A stretch of 12,586 nt of DNA from Oxalobacteraceae bacterium UBA6704 (GCA_002454505.1 DKJA01000058.1:1-12586); one strand, 5' to 3'; shown: positions 1 to 6,621, counted from the first letter of the stretch. The notes: generated by a model from the letters alone, not told the origin. Numbers and translations: made by a program.

Positions 1-45
1 GGGGGCGGTACCCCGATCCGGGCTACGGATCGGGGTACCGCCCCC
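1..45 (-). repeat. Perfect 20-bp inverted repeat, probable terminator of the PEP-CTERM gene
   Basis: Positions 1-20 and 26-45 are exact reverse complements separated by a 5-nt loop (21-25), giving a very GC-rich 20-bp hairpin that contains a GGTACC palindrome. It lies 26 nt beyond the stop codon of the minus-strand PEP-CTERM gene, so a transcription-termination role is likely. The bases that would show a following T run lie outside the window. A smaller hairpin (54-58 with 63-67) sits between it and the stop codon. It could instead be a dispersed intergenic palindrome. Confidence 0.7.
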
Positions 46-71
46 GGCGGCAGACGCCTGGTGGCGTGCCG

Positions 72-797
72 TTACCGTTTAGTGTTGCGCCGGCGGCGCG
101 CCGCGGCCACCACCACGCCGAGTCCGCCCAGCAGCATCGCCCAGGTGGACGGTTCCGGCACCGGCGACACCGGGTTGGTTTCCGGCATCGGCCCGACCGA
201 GCGGCCTGGAATCGGCGAGTCGAGCGAAGGCAGCGGCGCGAAGCCGACACCCGTCTGGCGCCATGGCGGCAGGTCTTCGCCGGTCGTCGTCATGGTGGAA
301 TAGTAAGGGATCGGTGCCGGCCATGGCGGAGCCGCGCCGCCCGGCAGTTCGTCGCCACCGCCGCCGCCCTCGCTGCCGCCACCGCCCGTACCCGACGTCA
401 CCACCCGGCGGATCCGGCTGATGTTGCCGCACACTTCAGGAACCACGATGCACTGGTCGTTCACGCAATACACGGCAGCCGATTCGGTATGGGCCGGTTT
501 CCACTTGGTTCGCGTCACCGTGCGGCACATGCGGCCGGCGCCGAAGTGCATGTCGGTGATCTTCGGCTCGTAGCTGTACTCGCCCTCGATCTTGTCGCGG
601 CCGATCTGCACCCGGTCGTCCGCCGTGCCGGCCGCGATGCGCTGCGCCAGCACCTTGCGGTCCGCGGCGGGAATGTCACGGTAATGGGCGAGGGCCGCCT
701 CCGGCGTACCTCGGTATGGATCGACACCGGGACGATCCCAGGAACAGGTGGATTGGGCAAGAGCGACCGCGGTGGCAGCGGCAAGGAGGATGGGCAT
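72..797 (-). CDS. MHFG-type PEP-CTERM sorting domain protein
   Basis: Exported protein of 241 aa with a C-terminal PEP-CTERM sorting signal: VPEPSTWAM (213-221), a hydrophobic helix to about residue 233, then a cluster of four arginines. Exosortase/archaeosortase-type enzymes are known to process such tails in exopolysaccharide-producing bacteria. An Ala/Leu-rich signal peptide spans about residues 1-16. The middle carries the DMHFGAG motif (82-88) and four cysteines (91, 111, 116, 123), after an earlier Cys18. Residues 134-149 form a Gly/Ser linker, followed by a Pro-rich stretch. I recall this motif as naming an 'MHFG family PEP-CTERM protein' in Massilia-like genomes; the biochemical role is unknown. 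The ATG at 797 was chosen over an upstream in-frame start at 869 because GGAG (minus strand, 808-805) sits 7 nt before it and the signal peptide then begins the protein. No exosortase gene is in the window. Confidence 0.88.
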   Translation of the reverse strand: MPILLAAATAVALAQSTCSWDRPGVDPYRGTPEAALAHYRDIPAADRKVLAQRIAAGTADDRVQIGRDKIEGEYSYEPKITDMHFGAGRMCRTVTRTKWKPAHTESAAVYCVNDQCIVVPEVCGNISRIRRVVTSGTGGGGSEGGGGGDELPGGAAPPWPAPIPYYSTMTTTGEDLPPWRQTGVGFAPLPSLDSPIPGRSVGPMPETNPVSPVPEPSTWAMLLGGLGVVVAAARRRRNTKR

Positions 798-832
798 GAT
801 ACGGCTCCGGTGACACTTAAAAATATTGCATG

Positions 833-900
833 ACGTAATTATCAGATTATGCCTTTTTGCCCTGAACAAATGTGCGTTTCTTAACGTAATTGAATCAGAT
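833..900. repeat. Two direct repeats ACGTAATT-n-TCAGAT upstream of the PEP-CTERM gene
   Basis: ACGTAATT at 833-840 is followed after 1 nt by TCAGAT (842-847). The same pair recurs as ACGTAATT 884-891 and TCAGAT 895-900 with a 3-nt gap. The start-to-start distance is 51 bp, close to five helical turns, so a protein bound at both sites would face the same side of the DNA. The proximal copy lies 36-50 nt upstream of the start codon and overlaps a possible -10 (GATAAT on the minus strand, 843-838). This suggests a regulator site, but no regulator is identified. Confidence 0.4.
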
Positions 901-1268
901 CAGATGGGTTTTCGCCGGAACTGTTGTGCCGTTGCGCCAGTTTCGGTCGCTGCATGGCACTGACAAATAGTCAACGATTCCTTACGCTCAACAAACTCCG
1001 GCCACCTGCGCGTCCTGCCGGGTGCGCCGTCGCGCGGCGGCAATACGTAGTTCCCCTTATCGTTTTTCTTCGGGCGCCCGCTTTGTAACTGGTAACACCT
1101 GTTGCTTTACATGCCTTAACACAAATTTCCACTTTCGCTACGTTGCCACTCTTGACACTTATCAAAAGGGCTCCCGAAACGCATATCAAATCGGCGCGTT
1201 CGCCGAAGTTGTTACAGATGTAAAGCTGAGTAGTGTCGTTTTAACCGCAATTGGGCGATTTTGCTGCG

Positions 1269-1298
1269 TTGACACTGGCAAACCGCAAATGCTCTGAT
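1269..1298 (+). promoter_or_regulatory. Candidate sigma-70 promoter for the TonB-dependent receptor
   Basis: TTGACA (1269-1274) is a perfect -35 match, followed after 18 nt by TCTGAT (1293-1298), a 4/6 match to the -10. It would give a leader of about 100 nt. A second TTGACA at 1152-1157 has no convincing -10 at proper spacing. This is pattern matching only. Confidence 0.3.
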
Positions 1299-1405
1299 GG
1301 CAACCCTGTCGGCATGCAAACCACAAGCCGACGGAGATTTGAAGAGCACTCAAGGGGCCAACAGCACCCACGAGGGACAACAGCAGCTTTCATTTGGAGA
1401 AGTCC

Positions 1406-4291
1406 ATGCATCAACGTACCAAGATTGCCTTAGCGGTGACGATGGCCCTGAACTCGTACGCTGCGTTCGCGCAGACGACCGAGTCGGCGGCCGCCCCGGC
1501 CCGCGTCGAGATCACCGGCTCGCGTATCCGCCAGGTGGACCTGGAAACCGCACAGCCCGTGCTGAAGGTCACGGCCGAGCAGATCCAGGCCACCGGTCTC
1601 GTCACCGTCGGCGACATCCTGAACCAGCTGACGGCCGCCGCGCCGCCGGCCTTCAGCAAGGGCGCCACGCTGACGTCGAACCGCGAGCAGGGCGGCCAGT
1701 TCATCGACATGCGCAACCTGGGTTCGGAGCGTCTGCTGGTGCTGGTGGACGGCAAGCGCTGGACGCAAACGGTCGACGGTTACACCGACCTCTCCACGGT
1801 GCCGAGCTCGATGATCGAGCGCATCGAAGTGCTGAAGGACGGCGCCTCGTCGATCTACGGTTCCGACGCGATCGCCGGCGTGGTCAACATCATCCTGAAA
1901 AAGCGCCTGGAAGGTGGCCAGTTCTCGATCTACAAGGGCAAGAACGAATCGGGTGACGGCGACAACGGAGACATCTCGCTGTCCTACGGCGTGAACGGCG
2001 ACAAGGGTTCGCTGATGTTCGGCCTGACCCACAGCAGCCAGGGTACCGTGTGGGCGAAGGACCGCGCGATCACGTCCACCAGCTACGGCCCGGACCACCC
2101 GACCGACGGCCTGGGCGTGGGCGAATTCGGCCGCATCGCCGCGGTGGGCGCGAATGGCGCCGCCGTCACGTCCGCTGCTGCCGGCGGCTTCAACAAATAC
2201 CTGAACCACACCGGTTCGTGGGCCGCGCCGGGCGTGGGCAGCGCGTCGAACAATATCGCGAACTACCACGACTACGATTCGTCCAATGGCGACGACAAGT
2301 ACAACTCCACGTCGCAGATGATGTTCCAGTCGCCGGTGCGCCTGACGTCGATCTTCACCAAGGGCACGCTGGAACTGCCGAACGACATGCACTTCTCGAC
2401 GACCGCCATGTTCGCCGAGCGCACGTCCAGCACGCAGAACGCCGGCTATCCGCTGAACAGCCTGACCAAGTCGGACTACCCGGTGTACGTCAGCGCGGAC
2501 AGCTACTACAACCCGTACGGCAACCAGGCCGTCGGCGACGGCAACGGCCAGGACCTGTTCTTCTACCGCCGCCTGGTGGAAGTGCCGCGCGTGACGGAAA
2601 ACCGCAACCAGACGCTGCACATCGACTCCACGCTGGCCGGTTCCTTCATGGCCGCCGGCAAGGAATGGAACTGGGACATCGGCTACAACCACAGCCAGGT
2701 GCGCGGCACCACGCACAGCACCGGCAACATCAACCTGATCAACCTGAAGAGCGCGCTGGGCGCATCGTTCATGAATTCGTCCGGCGTCGTGCAGTGCGGC
2801 ACCGCAGCGAATCCGATCCCGCTGTCGCAATGCGTGCCGGTCGACCTGCTGGGCGGCCCGGGCGCCATCTCGCAGGCCGGCCTGGACTACATCATGTCCG
2901 TGGGGCAGGGCACCTACGGCAGCACGACCAACAGCGCCACCGCCAACATCACGGGTGAACTGTTCACGCTGCCGGCCGGCGCCGTCGGCTTCGCCGCCGG
3001 CCTGGAACACCGCACGGTGGAAGGCTACGACGAACCGGGCCAGTTCGAGCAGTCCGGCTATTCGACCGACCTGGCCGCCTACTCGACGAACGGCAAATAC
3101 CAGGTTCGCGAGGCCTATGCCGAAGCCAACATCCCGCTGCTGAAGGACGTGTTCCTGGCCAAGTCGCTGTCGCTGGACATCGCTTCCCGCTACTCGGACT
3201 ACAGCAACTTCGGCAACACGACGAACAGCAAGGTCTCGTTCATGTGGAAACCGGTCGATGACCTGCTGGCCCGCGGCACGTGGGCCGAAGGCTTCCGCGC
3301 CCCGGCGCTGGGCGACACGTTCGGCGGCGGCTCGCAGTCGTACGACACCTACCTCGACATCTGCGACAGCCGCTACGGCCAGGCCGCCACCAACGCCACC
3401 GTCGCGGCGAACTGCTCGGCAGCCGGCGTGCCGTCCACGTTCCGCCAGGTCAATGCGACCGGCGCGCAAACCGGCGCGGGCGGCTCGCAAACGCCGTACG
3501 CGTTCGACACCAGCGTGGGCAACAGCCAGCTGCGTCCGGAAACGGCCACGACCAAAACGCTGGGCCTCGTGTACAGCCCGTCGTTCATCAAGGGCCTGAC
3601 CACGTCGCTGGACTGGTTCAAGATCCACGTGGACGACCGCATCACGTCCGTCTCGGTGAAATACACGCTGGACCAGTGCTACCTGTACGGCGTGCAGGAG
3701 TTCTGTAACAACCTGCAGCGCGATTCCTCCGGCCAGATCACCAATCTGTCCCGCGGCAACATGAACCTGGGCGCGCTGGAAACGGAAGGCCTGGACATCG
3801 GCCTGCAATACCGCTTCCCGGCCTCGTCGTACGGCCTGTTCAACCTGCGCTCGGACACCACGTGGGTGAAATCGTTCAAGATCAAGAGCACCGCCGATTC
3901 CGACTGGATCAACTACGTCAGCGAATATGGCTACAACCGCCTGAAATCGAACCTGTCGCTGGACTGGTCGCGCGGCAACTGGAACGCAACCTACACGATG
4001 CGCTACCAGAGCGCCGTGAAGGACCAGTGCTGGGATACGGACGTCGAGTGCAACAATCCTGACGGCGAAGCCAGCTTCGGCACCGGCTACAACCGCCTGG
4101 GCTCGCTGACGTACAGCGACCTGTCGGTGGGCTACGCGCTGCCATGGAAGGGCAAGATCCTGGTTGGTATCAACAACCTGTTCGACAAATCGCCGCGCAT
4201 CACCTACAGCAGCGCTTCGTCGGGCTCGTCCGTGGATCCGAACCTGCCGCTGGAGCGGTTCTTCTATGTGCGGTACAACCAGGCTTTCTGA
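1406..4291 (+). CDS. TonB-dependent outer-membrane receptor
   Basis: Outer-membrane active transporter of 961 aa, energised by TonB-ExbBD. A signal peptide (about 1-22, ending AFA before Gln23) is followed by a plug domain with hallmark motifs: IDMRNLG (100-106), LVLVDGKR (111-118) and the IERIEVLKDGAS...GSDAIAGVVNI block (137-162). The rest is a long beta-barrel with many aromatic strand ends, terminating in Phe as typical for Bam-assembled porins. There is no N-terminal STN signalling domain, so it is not a FecA-type transducer. Several close cysteine pairs lie in predicted extracellular loops (e.g. coded near 2795-2833, 3359-3417, 3678-3704 and 4027-4051) and may form disulfides. The ATG at 1406 is preferred over the TTG at 1394 because GGAG (1396-1399) lies 6 nt upstream of it. 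No siderophore, sugar or vitamin genes adjoin it, so the substrate cannot be inferred; the plug style is that of the large Xanthomonas/Caulobacter-type receptors often used for oligosaccharides or peptides. Confidence 0.93.
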   Translation: MHQRTKIALAVTMALNSYAAFAQTTESAAAPARVEITGSRIRQVDLETAQPVLKVTAEQIQATGLVTVGDILNQLTAAAPPAFSKGATLTSNREQGGQFIDMRNLGSERLLVLVDGKRWTQTVDGYTDLSTVPSSMIERIEVLKDGASSIYGSDAIAGVVNIILKKRLEGGQFSIYKGKNESGDGDNGDISLSYGVNGDKGSLMFGLTHSSQGTVWAKDRAITSTSYGPDHPTDGLGVGEFGRIAAVGANGAAVTSAAAGGFNKYLNHTGSWAAPGVGSASNNIANYHDYDSSNGDDKYNSTSQMMFQSPVRLTSIFTKGTLELPNDMHFSTTAMFAERTSSTQNAGYPLNSLTKSDYPVYVSADSYYNPYGNQAVGDGNGQDLFFYRRLVEVPRVTENRNQTLHIDSTLAGSFMAAGKEWNWDIGYNHSQVRGTTHSTGNINLINLKSALGASFMNSSGVVQCGTAANPIPLSQCVPVDLLGGPGAISQAGLDYIMSVGQGTYGSTTNSATANITGELFTLPAGAVGFAAGLEHRTVEGYDEPGQFEQSGYSTDLAAYSTNGKYQVREAYAEANIPLLKDVFLAKSLSLDIASRYSDYSNFGNTTNSKVSFMWKPVDDLLARGTWAEGFRAPALGDTFGGGSQSYDTYLDICDSRYGQAATNATVAANCSAAGVPSTFRQVNATGAQTGAGGSQTPYAFDTSVGNSQLRPETATTKTLGLVYSPSFIKGLTTSLDWFKIHVDDRITSVSVKYTLDQCYLYGVQEFCNNLQRDSSGQITNLSRGNMNLGALETEGLDIGLQYRFPASSYGLFNLRSDTTWVKSFKIKSTADSDWINYVSEYGYNRLKSNLSLDWSRGNWNATYTMRYQSAVKDQCWDTDVECNNPDGEASFGTGYNRLGSLTYSDLSVGYALPWKGKILVGINNLFDKSPRITYSSASSGSSVDPNLPLERFFYVRYNQAF

Positions 4292-4317
4292 TCTTCCTGA
4301 TCGCTAGCTAAAATGCG

Positions 4318-4346
4318 AAGGCCCGCCAGTGATGGCGGGCCTTTTT
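4318..4346 (+). terminator. Rho-independent terminator of the receptor gene
   Basis: A 10-bp stem (4318-4327 with 4334-4343) with a 6-nt loop AGTGAT ends in a T5 tract (4342-4346), 26 nt after the receptor stop codon. It isolates the receptor as a single-gene transcript. The A residues at the stem base would also allow some activity on the minus strand. Confidence 0.9.
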
Positions 4347-4360
4347 CGTTGACGCCGGCT

Positions 4361-4393
4361 GGGGACTGTCCCTGCAAGGGCCTGTCCCCGGGG
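4361..4393 (+). repeat. Structured 33-bp repeat, copy 1
   Basis: A 33-bp GC-rich unit beginning with the core GGGGACTGTCCC and ending in CCCCGGGG. It differs from the copy at 9133-9165 at three positions (13, 15, 17 of the unit) and from the inverted copy at 9210-9242 at two (13, 17). Positions 13 and 17 face each other in an internal hairpin and change together from C-G to T-A. It starts 15 nt after the receptor terminator. The preceding GGCT is shared with the copy after frr. Confidence 0.85.
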
Positions 4394-4546
4394 TTGCTTT
4401 TCTGCCGCCGATTTTCGTCAACAGTCTCTCAGCTCAGCGGCAAAACCAGATCTTCACAGCATCGAAATAACAGGACATCGCACACCGATAAAACCCGTTC
4501 GTCGGCGAAATGATATCGATATGCCCCTGCAAGCTATCGATGCGTC
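4394..4546. other. Intergenic stretch with a short inverted repeat, no gene seen
   Basis: No credible ORF or RNA gene. A 7-bp inverted repeat ATCGATA (4515-4521) / TATCGAT (4535-4541) with a 13-nt spacer lies just beyond the 3' end of the minus-strand remnant. It lacks the GC stem and T run of a standard terminator. Confidence 0.4.
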
Positions 4547-4747
4547 CTATCGGAAAGAATGACGCAACGCTGCTTTAACGTGGCAAAGGCAGGTTTCATG
4601 ATTTCGTTCCCTTGCGGGCAGCGGCGGATACTTCGTCTTGAGCGCTTCGAGCACCAGCGGCGCTGCGCTTTCCGCCAGCGCTCTGGGTGGATTCTCACTG
4701 ATCGCATCGATCAACTCGAAGTTCAGCACGCCTGTACCGACGTGCCT
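4547..4747 (-). pseudogene. Small unrecognised ORF or gene remnant
   Basis: A short open frame running from just inside a stop at 4748-4750 to a TAG at 4547. It reads VLNFELIDAISENPP, then an Ala/Leu-rich helix-like segment ending near PPLPARERN. Codon third positions are mostly G/C over the first two thirds, as in real genes of this genome, while the last 15 or so residues look random. There is no ATG. A GTG at 4729 would give 60 aa, but only a distant AAAGG lies upstream of it. It follows the 187-aa gene on the same strand by about 20 nt, so it could be a decayed partner gene, the C-terminus of an older protein, or a small real gene. I do not recognise the family. Confidence 0.35.
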
Positions 4748-4768
4748 TTAGATTGGCAAGGTCGCCAG

Positions 4769-5332
4769 TCAATCATCTATCGACGCCCCCTCGTATCCAT
4801 CCTGCAGCGTCCGGCTGCCGATGCGCCGCTCGTCTCCGCGGCGTTCGCGCTTTCCGGGTGGATGCGCTTTCAGCGCATCGGCCAAATCGCCTTCGATTTG
4901 CTGTTCGACGCGAGCCTTGCGGGCAAGCTCTCTCCGGTAGTAATCGGCAGGCCGCCATAGCCTTTCGCCAGGCATCAATACCATTATCCCTTGCCAGGCA
5001 TTGCGCGGTGCGCCAGCGCAGGCGGCGGCAAACTGGTTTGGTGACACAGCGTGTCCGTTATATAGCAGCTCATCGCCAACGACCTCCGCGTGAAAGATGT
5101 GATTCCGCGTCCTGATACGGAGCCTGGTGCCCGCAGGCAGGAACAGCCTTTTCCAATGGTAGCCCTGGATATCGGACGGTTGCCGCGCCGTTTCAGTCTC
5201 CTCTTTGAGCCAGCGGTCGATCGCCATATCGATTACGTGACAGGGATGGACGTCGAATTGCCGATGGGCCAGATGTTGGAGCAGGGTGAGCATAGTCCGG
5301 CCAGAGACTTCTATGGTAACTCGGGGAAGCAT
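4769..5332 (-). CDS. Hypothetical 187-aa protein, ribbon-helix-helix-like N-terminus plus RAMA-like domain
   Basis: Residues 4-44 follow a strand-helix-helix plan (VTIEVSG, then RTMLTLLQHLAHRQFD, then HPCHVIDMAIDRWLKEE), as in ribbon-helix-helix DNA-binding proteins. Residues 59-135 (LFLPAGTRLRIRT, AEVVGDELLYNGHAVSP, AGAPRNAWQG, PGERLWRPAD) resemble in plan the RAMA/DUF4357-type domains that accompany DNA-modification enzymes: a short beta-sheet, then 'SP.QFA' and 'RNAW'. The tail (137-174) is strongly basic and charged. Both domain calls are by eye. The start is well supported: AGGAG on the minus strand (5345-5341) lies 8 nt before the ATG. No methyltransferase, nuclease or toxin gene adjoins it; the only same-strand neighbour is the short remnant downstream. 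Function is unknown; a small DNA-binding or regulatory protein is my inference. Confidence 0.75.
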   Translation of the reverse strand: MLPRVTIEVSGRTMLTLLQHLAHRQFDVHPCHVIDMAIDRWLKEETETARQPSDIQGYHWKRLFLPAGTRLRIRTRNHIFHAEVVGDELLYNGHAVSPNQFAAACAGAPRNAWQGIMVLMPGERLWRPADYYRRELARKARVEQQIEGDLADALKAHPPGKRERRGDERRIGSRTLQDGYEGASIDD

Positions 5333-5345
5333 CTCGGTTTCTCCT

Positions 5346-5610
5346 CTCTTTTAAGTTGGTGGGCGCTGGAATTCGCTGGAATTACCATGTTTGACAACAA
5401 AAGAAAAGAATGGTTCAGGAGAGATAAAAAAAGAACGGATTTCGAGAGATATTCCGTATCGAATAAAAAAAAGCGTTTTGAACAAGGCACCCCATGCCGT
5501 CGGTGTTCCATTCGAGCACTGCCCTGTGGAGGCGGAAGCCACGGGATTCGGTCAGCAAGCGAAATTTCGCTGCTTGCCCGATGCTGTCGGACTGCATAGG
5601 CTCATGAGGC
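5346..5610. other. AT-rich non-coding tract upstream of the 187-aa gene
   Basis: About 265 bp without a credible gene. Positions 5385-5485 are clearly AT-richer than the rest, with A7 and A8 runs (5425-5431 and 5465-5472), a perfect 10-bp tandem CGCTGGAATT (5364-5373, 5374-5383) and T-rich minus-strand sequence suited to an UP element or promoter for the 187-aa gene. I could not fix a -35/-10 pair. The base composition suggests acquired DNA. Confidence 0.45.
5555..5577. repeat. 14-bp perfect palindrome with flanking inverted hexamers
   Basis: AGCGAAATTTCGCT (5558-5571) is a perfect palindrome. In addition GCAAGC (5555-5560) and GCTTGC (5572-5577) are inverted relative to each other. It lies 34 bp upstream of the proposed rpsB -35 element, a position suited to a dimeric regulator. 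There is no T run, so it is not a standard terminator. Confidence 0.5.
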
Positions 5611-5640
5611 TTGCCGCAACATTCGCCAGTGGTGTACAAT
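5611..5640 (+). promoter_or_regulatory. Candidate rpsB promoter
   Basis: TTGCCG (5611-5616; 4/6 to TTGACA), an 18-nt spacer, and TACAAT (5635-5640; 5/6 to TATAAT). Transcription would start near 5647, giving a leader of about 135 nt before rpsB. An alternative TATAAA at 5691-5696 has only weak -35 candidates at suitable spacing. Confidence 0.45.
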
Positions 5641-5650
5641 CCCGGGTTGC

Positions 5651-5780
5651 CTGAACTCGTTCAGTGCAATGTTGCAAAATTCCCACTTTTTTATAAACTC
5701 GAATCCGCTCTACAAGGGTGCTTTCCTCAGCGATGAGGGAGTGACTGAGTGGATTCCAGACCCAACCCTGGAGTAAGAAC
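5651..5780 (+). promoter_or_regulatory. Structured rpsB leader, candidate S2 autoregulatory element
   Basis: The leader can form a hairpin CTGAA/TTCAG (5651-5655, 5660-5664), a hairpin CCTCA/TGAGG closed by a GCGA tetraloop (5725-5729, 5734-5738), and a stem TCCAG/CTGGA (5755-5759, 5768-5772) that takes in part of the Shine-Dalgarno GGAG (5770-5773). CTCAG (5726-5730) can alternatively pair with CTGAG (5745-5749), which excludes the second hairpin. In gammaproteobacteria the rpsB leader is a known target for repression by S2; a similar role here is inference. Confidence 0.4.
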
Positions 5781-6536
5781 ATGTCTGTAACGATGCGTGA
5801 AATGCTGGAAGCCGGCGTCCACTTCGGTCACCAAACCCGATTCTGGAACCCAAAGATGGCTCCGTTCATCTTCGGCCACCGCAACAAGATTCACATCATC
5901 AACCTGGAAAAGACCATGGAGCTGTACCAGGAGGCGATGAAGACCATCCGCCAACTGTCCGCAAACCGTGGCACGATCCTGATGGTTGGCACCAAGCGCC
6001 AGGCACGCGACATCATCGCTGCTGAAGCTCAACGTGCTGGTGTTCCTTATGTTGACCAGCGTTGGCTGGGCGGCATGCTGACCAACTTCAAGACCATCAA
6101 AACCTCGATCAAGCGTCTGAAAGACATGGAAGCTTCCATCGAAGACGGTTCCGTCGAGAAGCTGACCAAGAAAGATGCACTGCTGTTCAGCCGCGAAATG
6201 GAAAAGCTGCAGAAATCCATCGGCGGTATCAAGGATATGGGCGGCGTTCCTGACGCAATCTTCGTGGTCGACGTTGGCTACCACAAAGGCGCGATCACCG
6301 AAGCTGCCAAGCTGGGCATCCCGGTCATCGGCGTGGTCGATACCAACCACTCGCCAGCCGGCGTGAACTTCGTTATCCCTGGTAACGATGACTCGTCGAA
6401 AGCAATCGCCCTGTACGCCCGCGGCGTCGCAGATGCGATCCTGGAAGGCCGTGCGAACGCCTCCGCTGACGTCCTGGAATCGATCAAGACGGCATCCGGT
6501 GACGAATTCGTCGAAGTGAACAACGAGCAAGCGTAA
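5781..6536 (+). CDS. rpsB: 30S ribosomal protein S2
   Basis: Small-subunit ribosomal protein S2, 251 aa, a normal length for betaproteobacteria. The N-terminus MREMLEAGVHFGHQTRFWNPKM is the family signature, and the central RWLGGMLTNFKTIKTS and the GIPVIGVVDTNHSP block that follows are equally typical. S2 binds at the head-body junction of the 30S subunit together with S1. The ATG at 5781 has GGAG 7 nt upstream. It heads the conserved rpsB-tsf-pyrH-frr cluster, separated from tsf by two hairpins. The coding sequence is complete. Confidence 0.99.
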   Translation: MSVTMREMLEAGVHFGHQTRFWNPKMAPFIFGHRNKIHIINLEKTMELYQEAMKTIRQLSANRGTILMVGTKRQARDIIAAEAQRAGVPYVDQRWLGGMLTNFKTIKTSIKRLKDMEASIEDGSVEKLTKKDALLFSREMEKLQKSIGGIKDMGGVPDAIFVVDVGYHKGAITEAAKLGIPVIGVVDTNHSPAGVNFVIPGNDDSSKAIALYARGVADAILEGRANASADVLESIKTASGDEFVEVNNEQA

Positions 6537-6540
6537 TTCC

Positions 6541-6564
6541 AGTGCCCGTCGCGAGGCGGGCATT
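6541..6564 (+). terminator. GC-rich hairpin after rpsB (GCGA loop)
   Basis: A 10-bp stem (6541-6550 with 6555-6564, including two G-U pairs) capped by a GCGA tetraloop starts 4 nt after the rpsB stop codon. No T tract follows, so it is more likely an mRNA 3'-end stabiliser or processing element than a terminator. Confidence 0.55.
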
Positions 6565-6588
6565 GCATTGCACTGCTTGATAAGGCTT

Positions 6589-6621
6589 AAAAAGGGGTGG
6601 CGAGCAGCTCCCCTTTTTTTT
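6589..6621 (+). terminator. Terminator/attenuator between rpsB and tsf
   Basis: AAAAAGGGG (6589-6597) pairs with CCCCTTTTT (6610-6618), and a T8 tract (6614-6621) follows. An inner GAGC/GCTC (6602-6610) competes with the main stem. It probably reduces tsf transcription relative to rpsB, as at the equivalent site in E. coli. The stem has only four G-C pairs, so read-through is expected. Confidence 0.75.

Larger units (their letters stand above)
798..1405. other. Divergent intergenic control region
   Basis: About 600 bp between the minus-strand PEP-CTERM gene and the plus-strand receptor gene. The sequence is less GC-rich than the genes. I see no convincing ORF: the short frames have no ribosome-binding site and no recognisable product. 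It should hold both promoters; a candidate for the receptor is listed separately. GTAAC/GTTAC words (e.g. around 1085-1097 and 1210-1222) recur but do not form a complete classical operator. No sigma-54 type -24/-12 element with correct spacing was found. Confidence 0.6.

Noticed and set aside
66..833. 255-aa plus-strand open frame
   Set aside because: It overlaps the PEP-CTERM gene on the other strand, and its sequence is Arg/His/Ala-rich without motifs or a ribosome-binding site.
1022..1297. 91-aa plus-strand frame in the divergent intergenic region
   Set aside because: Cys/Phe/Thr-rich low-quality sequence without a ribosome-binding site or known motif.
1266..1300. Sigma-54 promoter before the receptor (TGGC...GC)
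   Set aside because: The GG-to-GC spacing is two bases too long for a -24/-12 element.
1430..3808. 792-aa open frame on the minus strand, antisense to the receptor
   Set aside because: Arg/Val/His-rich composition without recognisable motifs. It mirrors the codon bias of the well-supported receptor gene.
4559..4960. 133-aa plus-strand open frame in the accessory gap
   Set aside because: No Shine-Dalgarno and no family features; it is opposite the better supported minus-strand frames.
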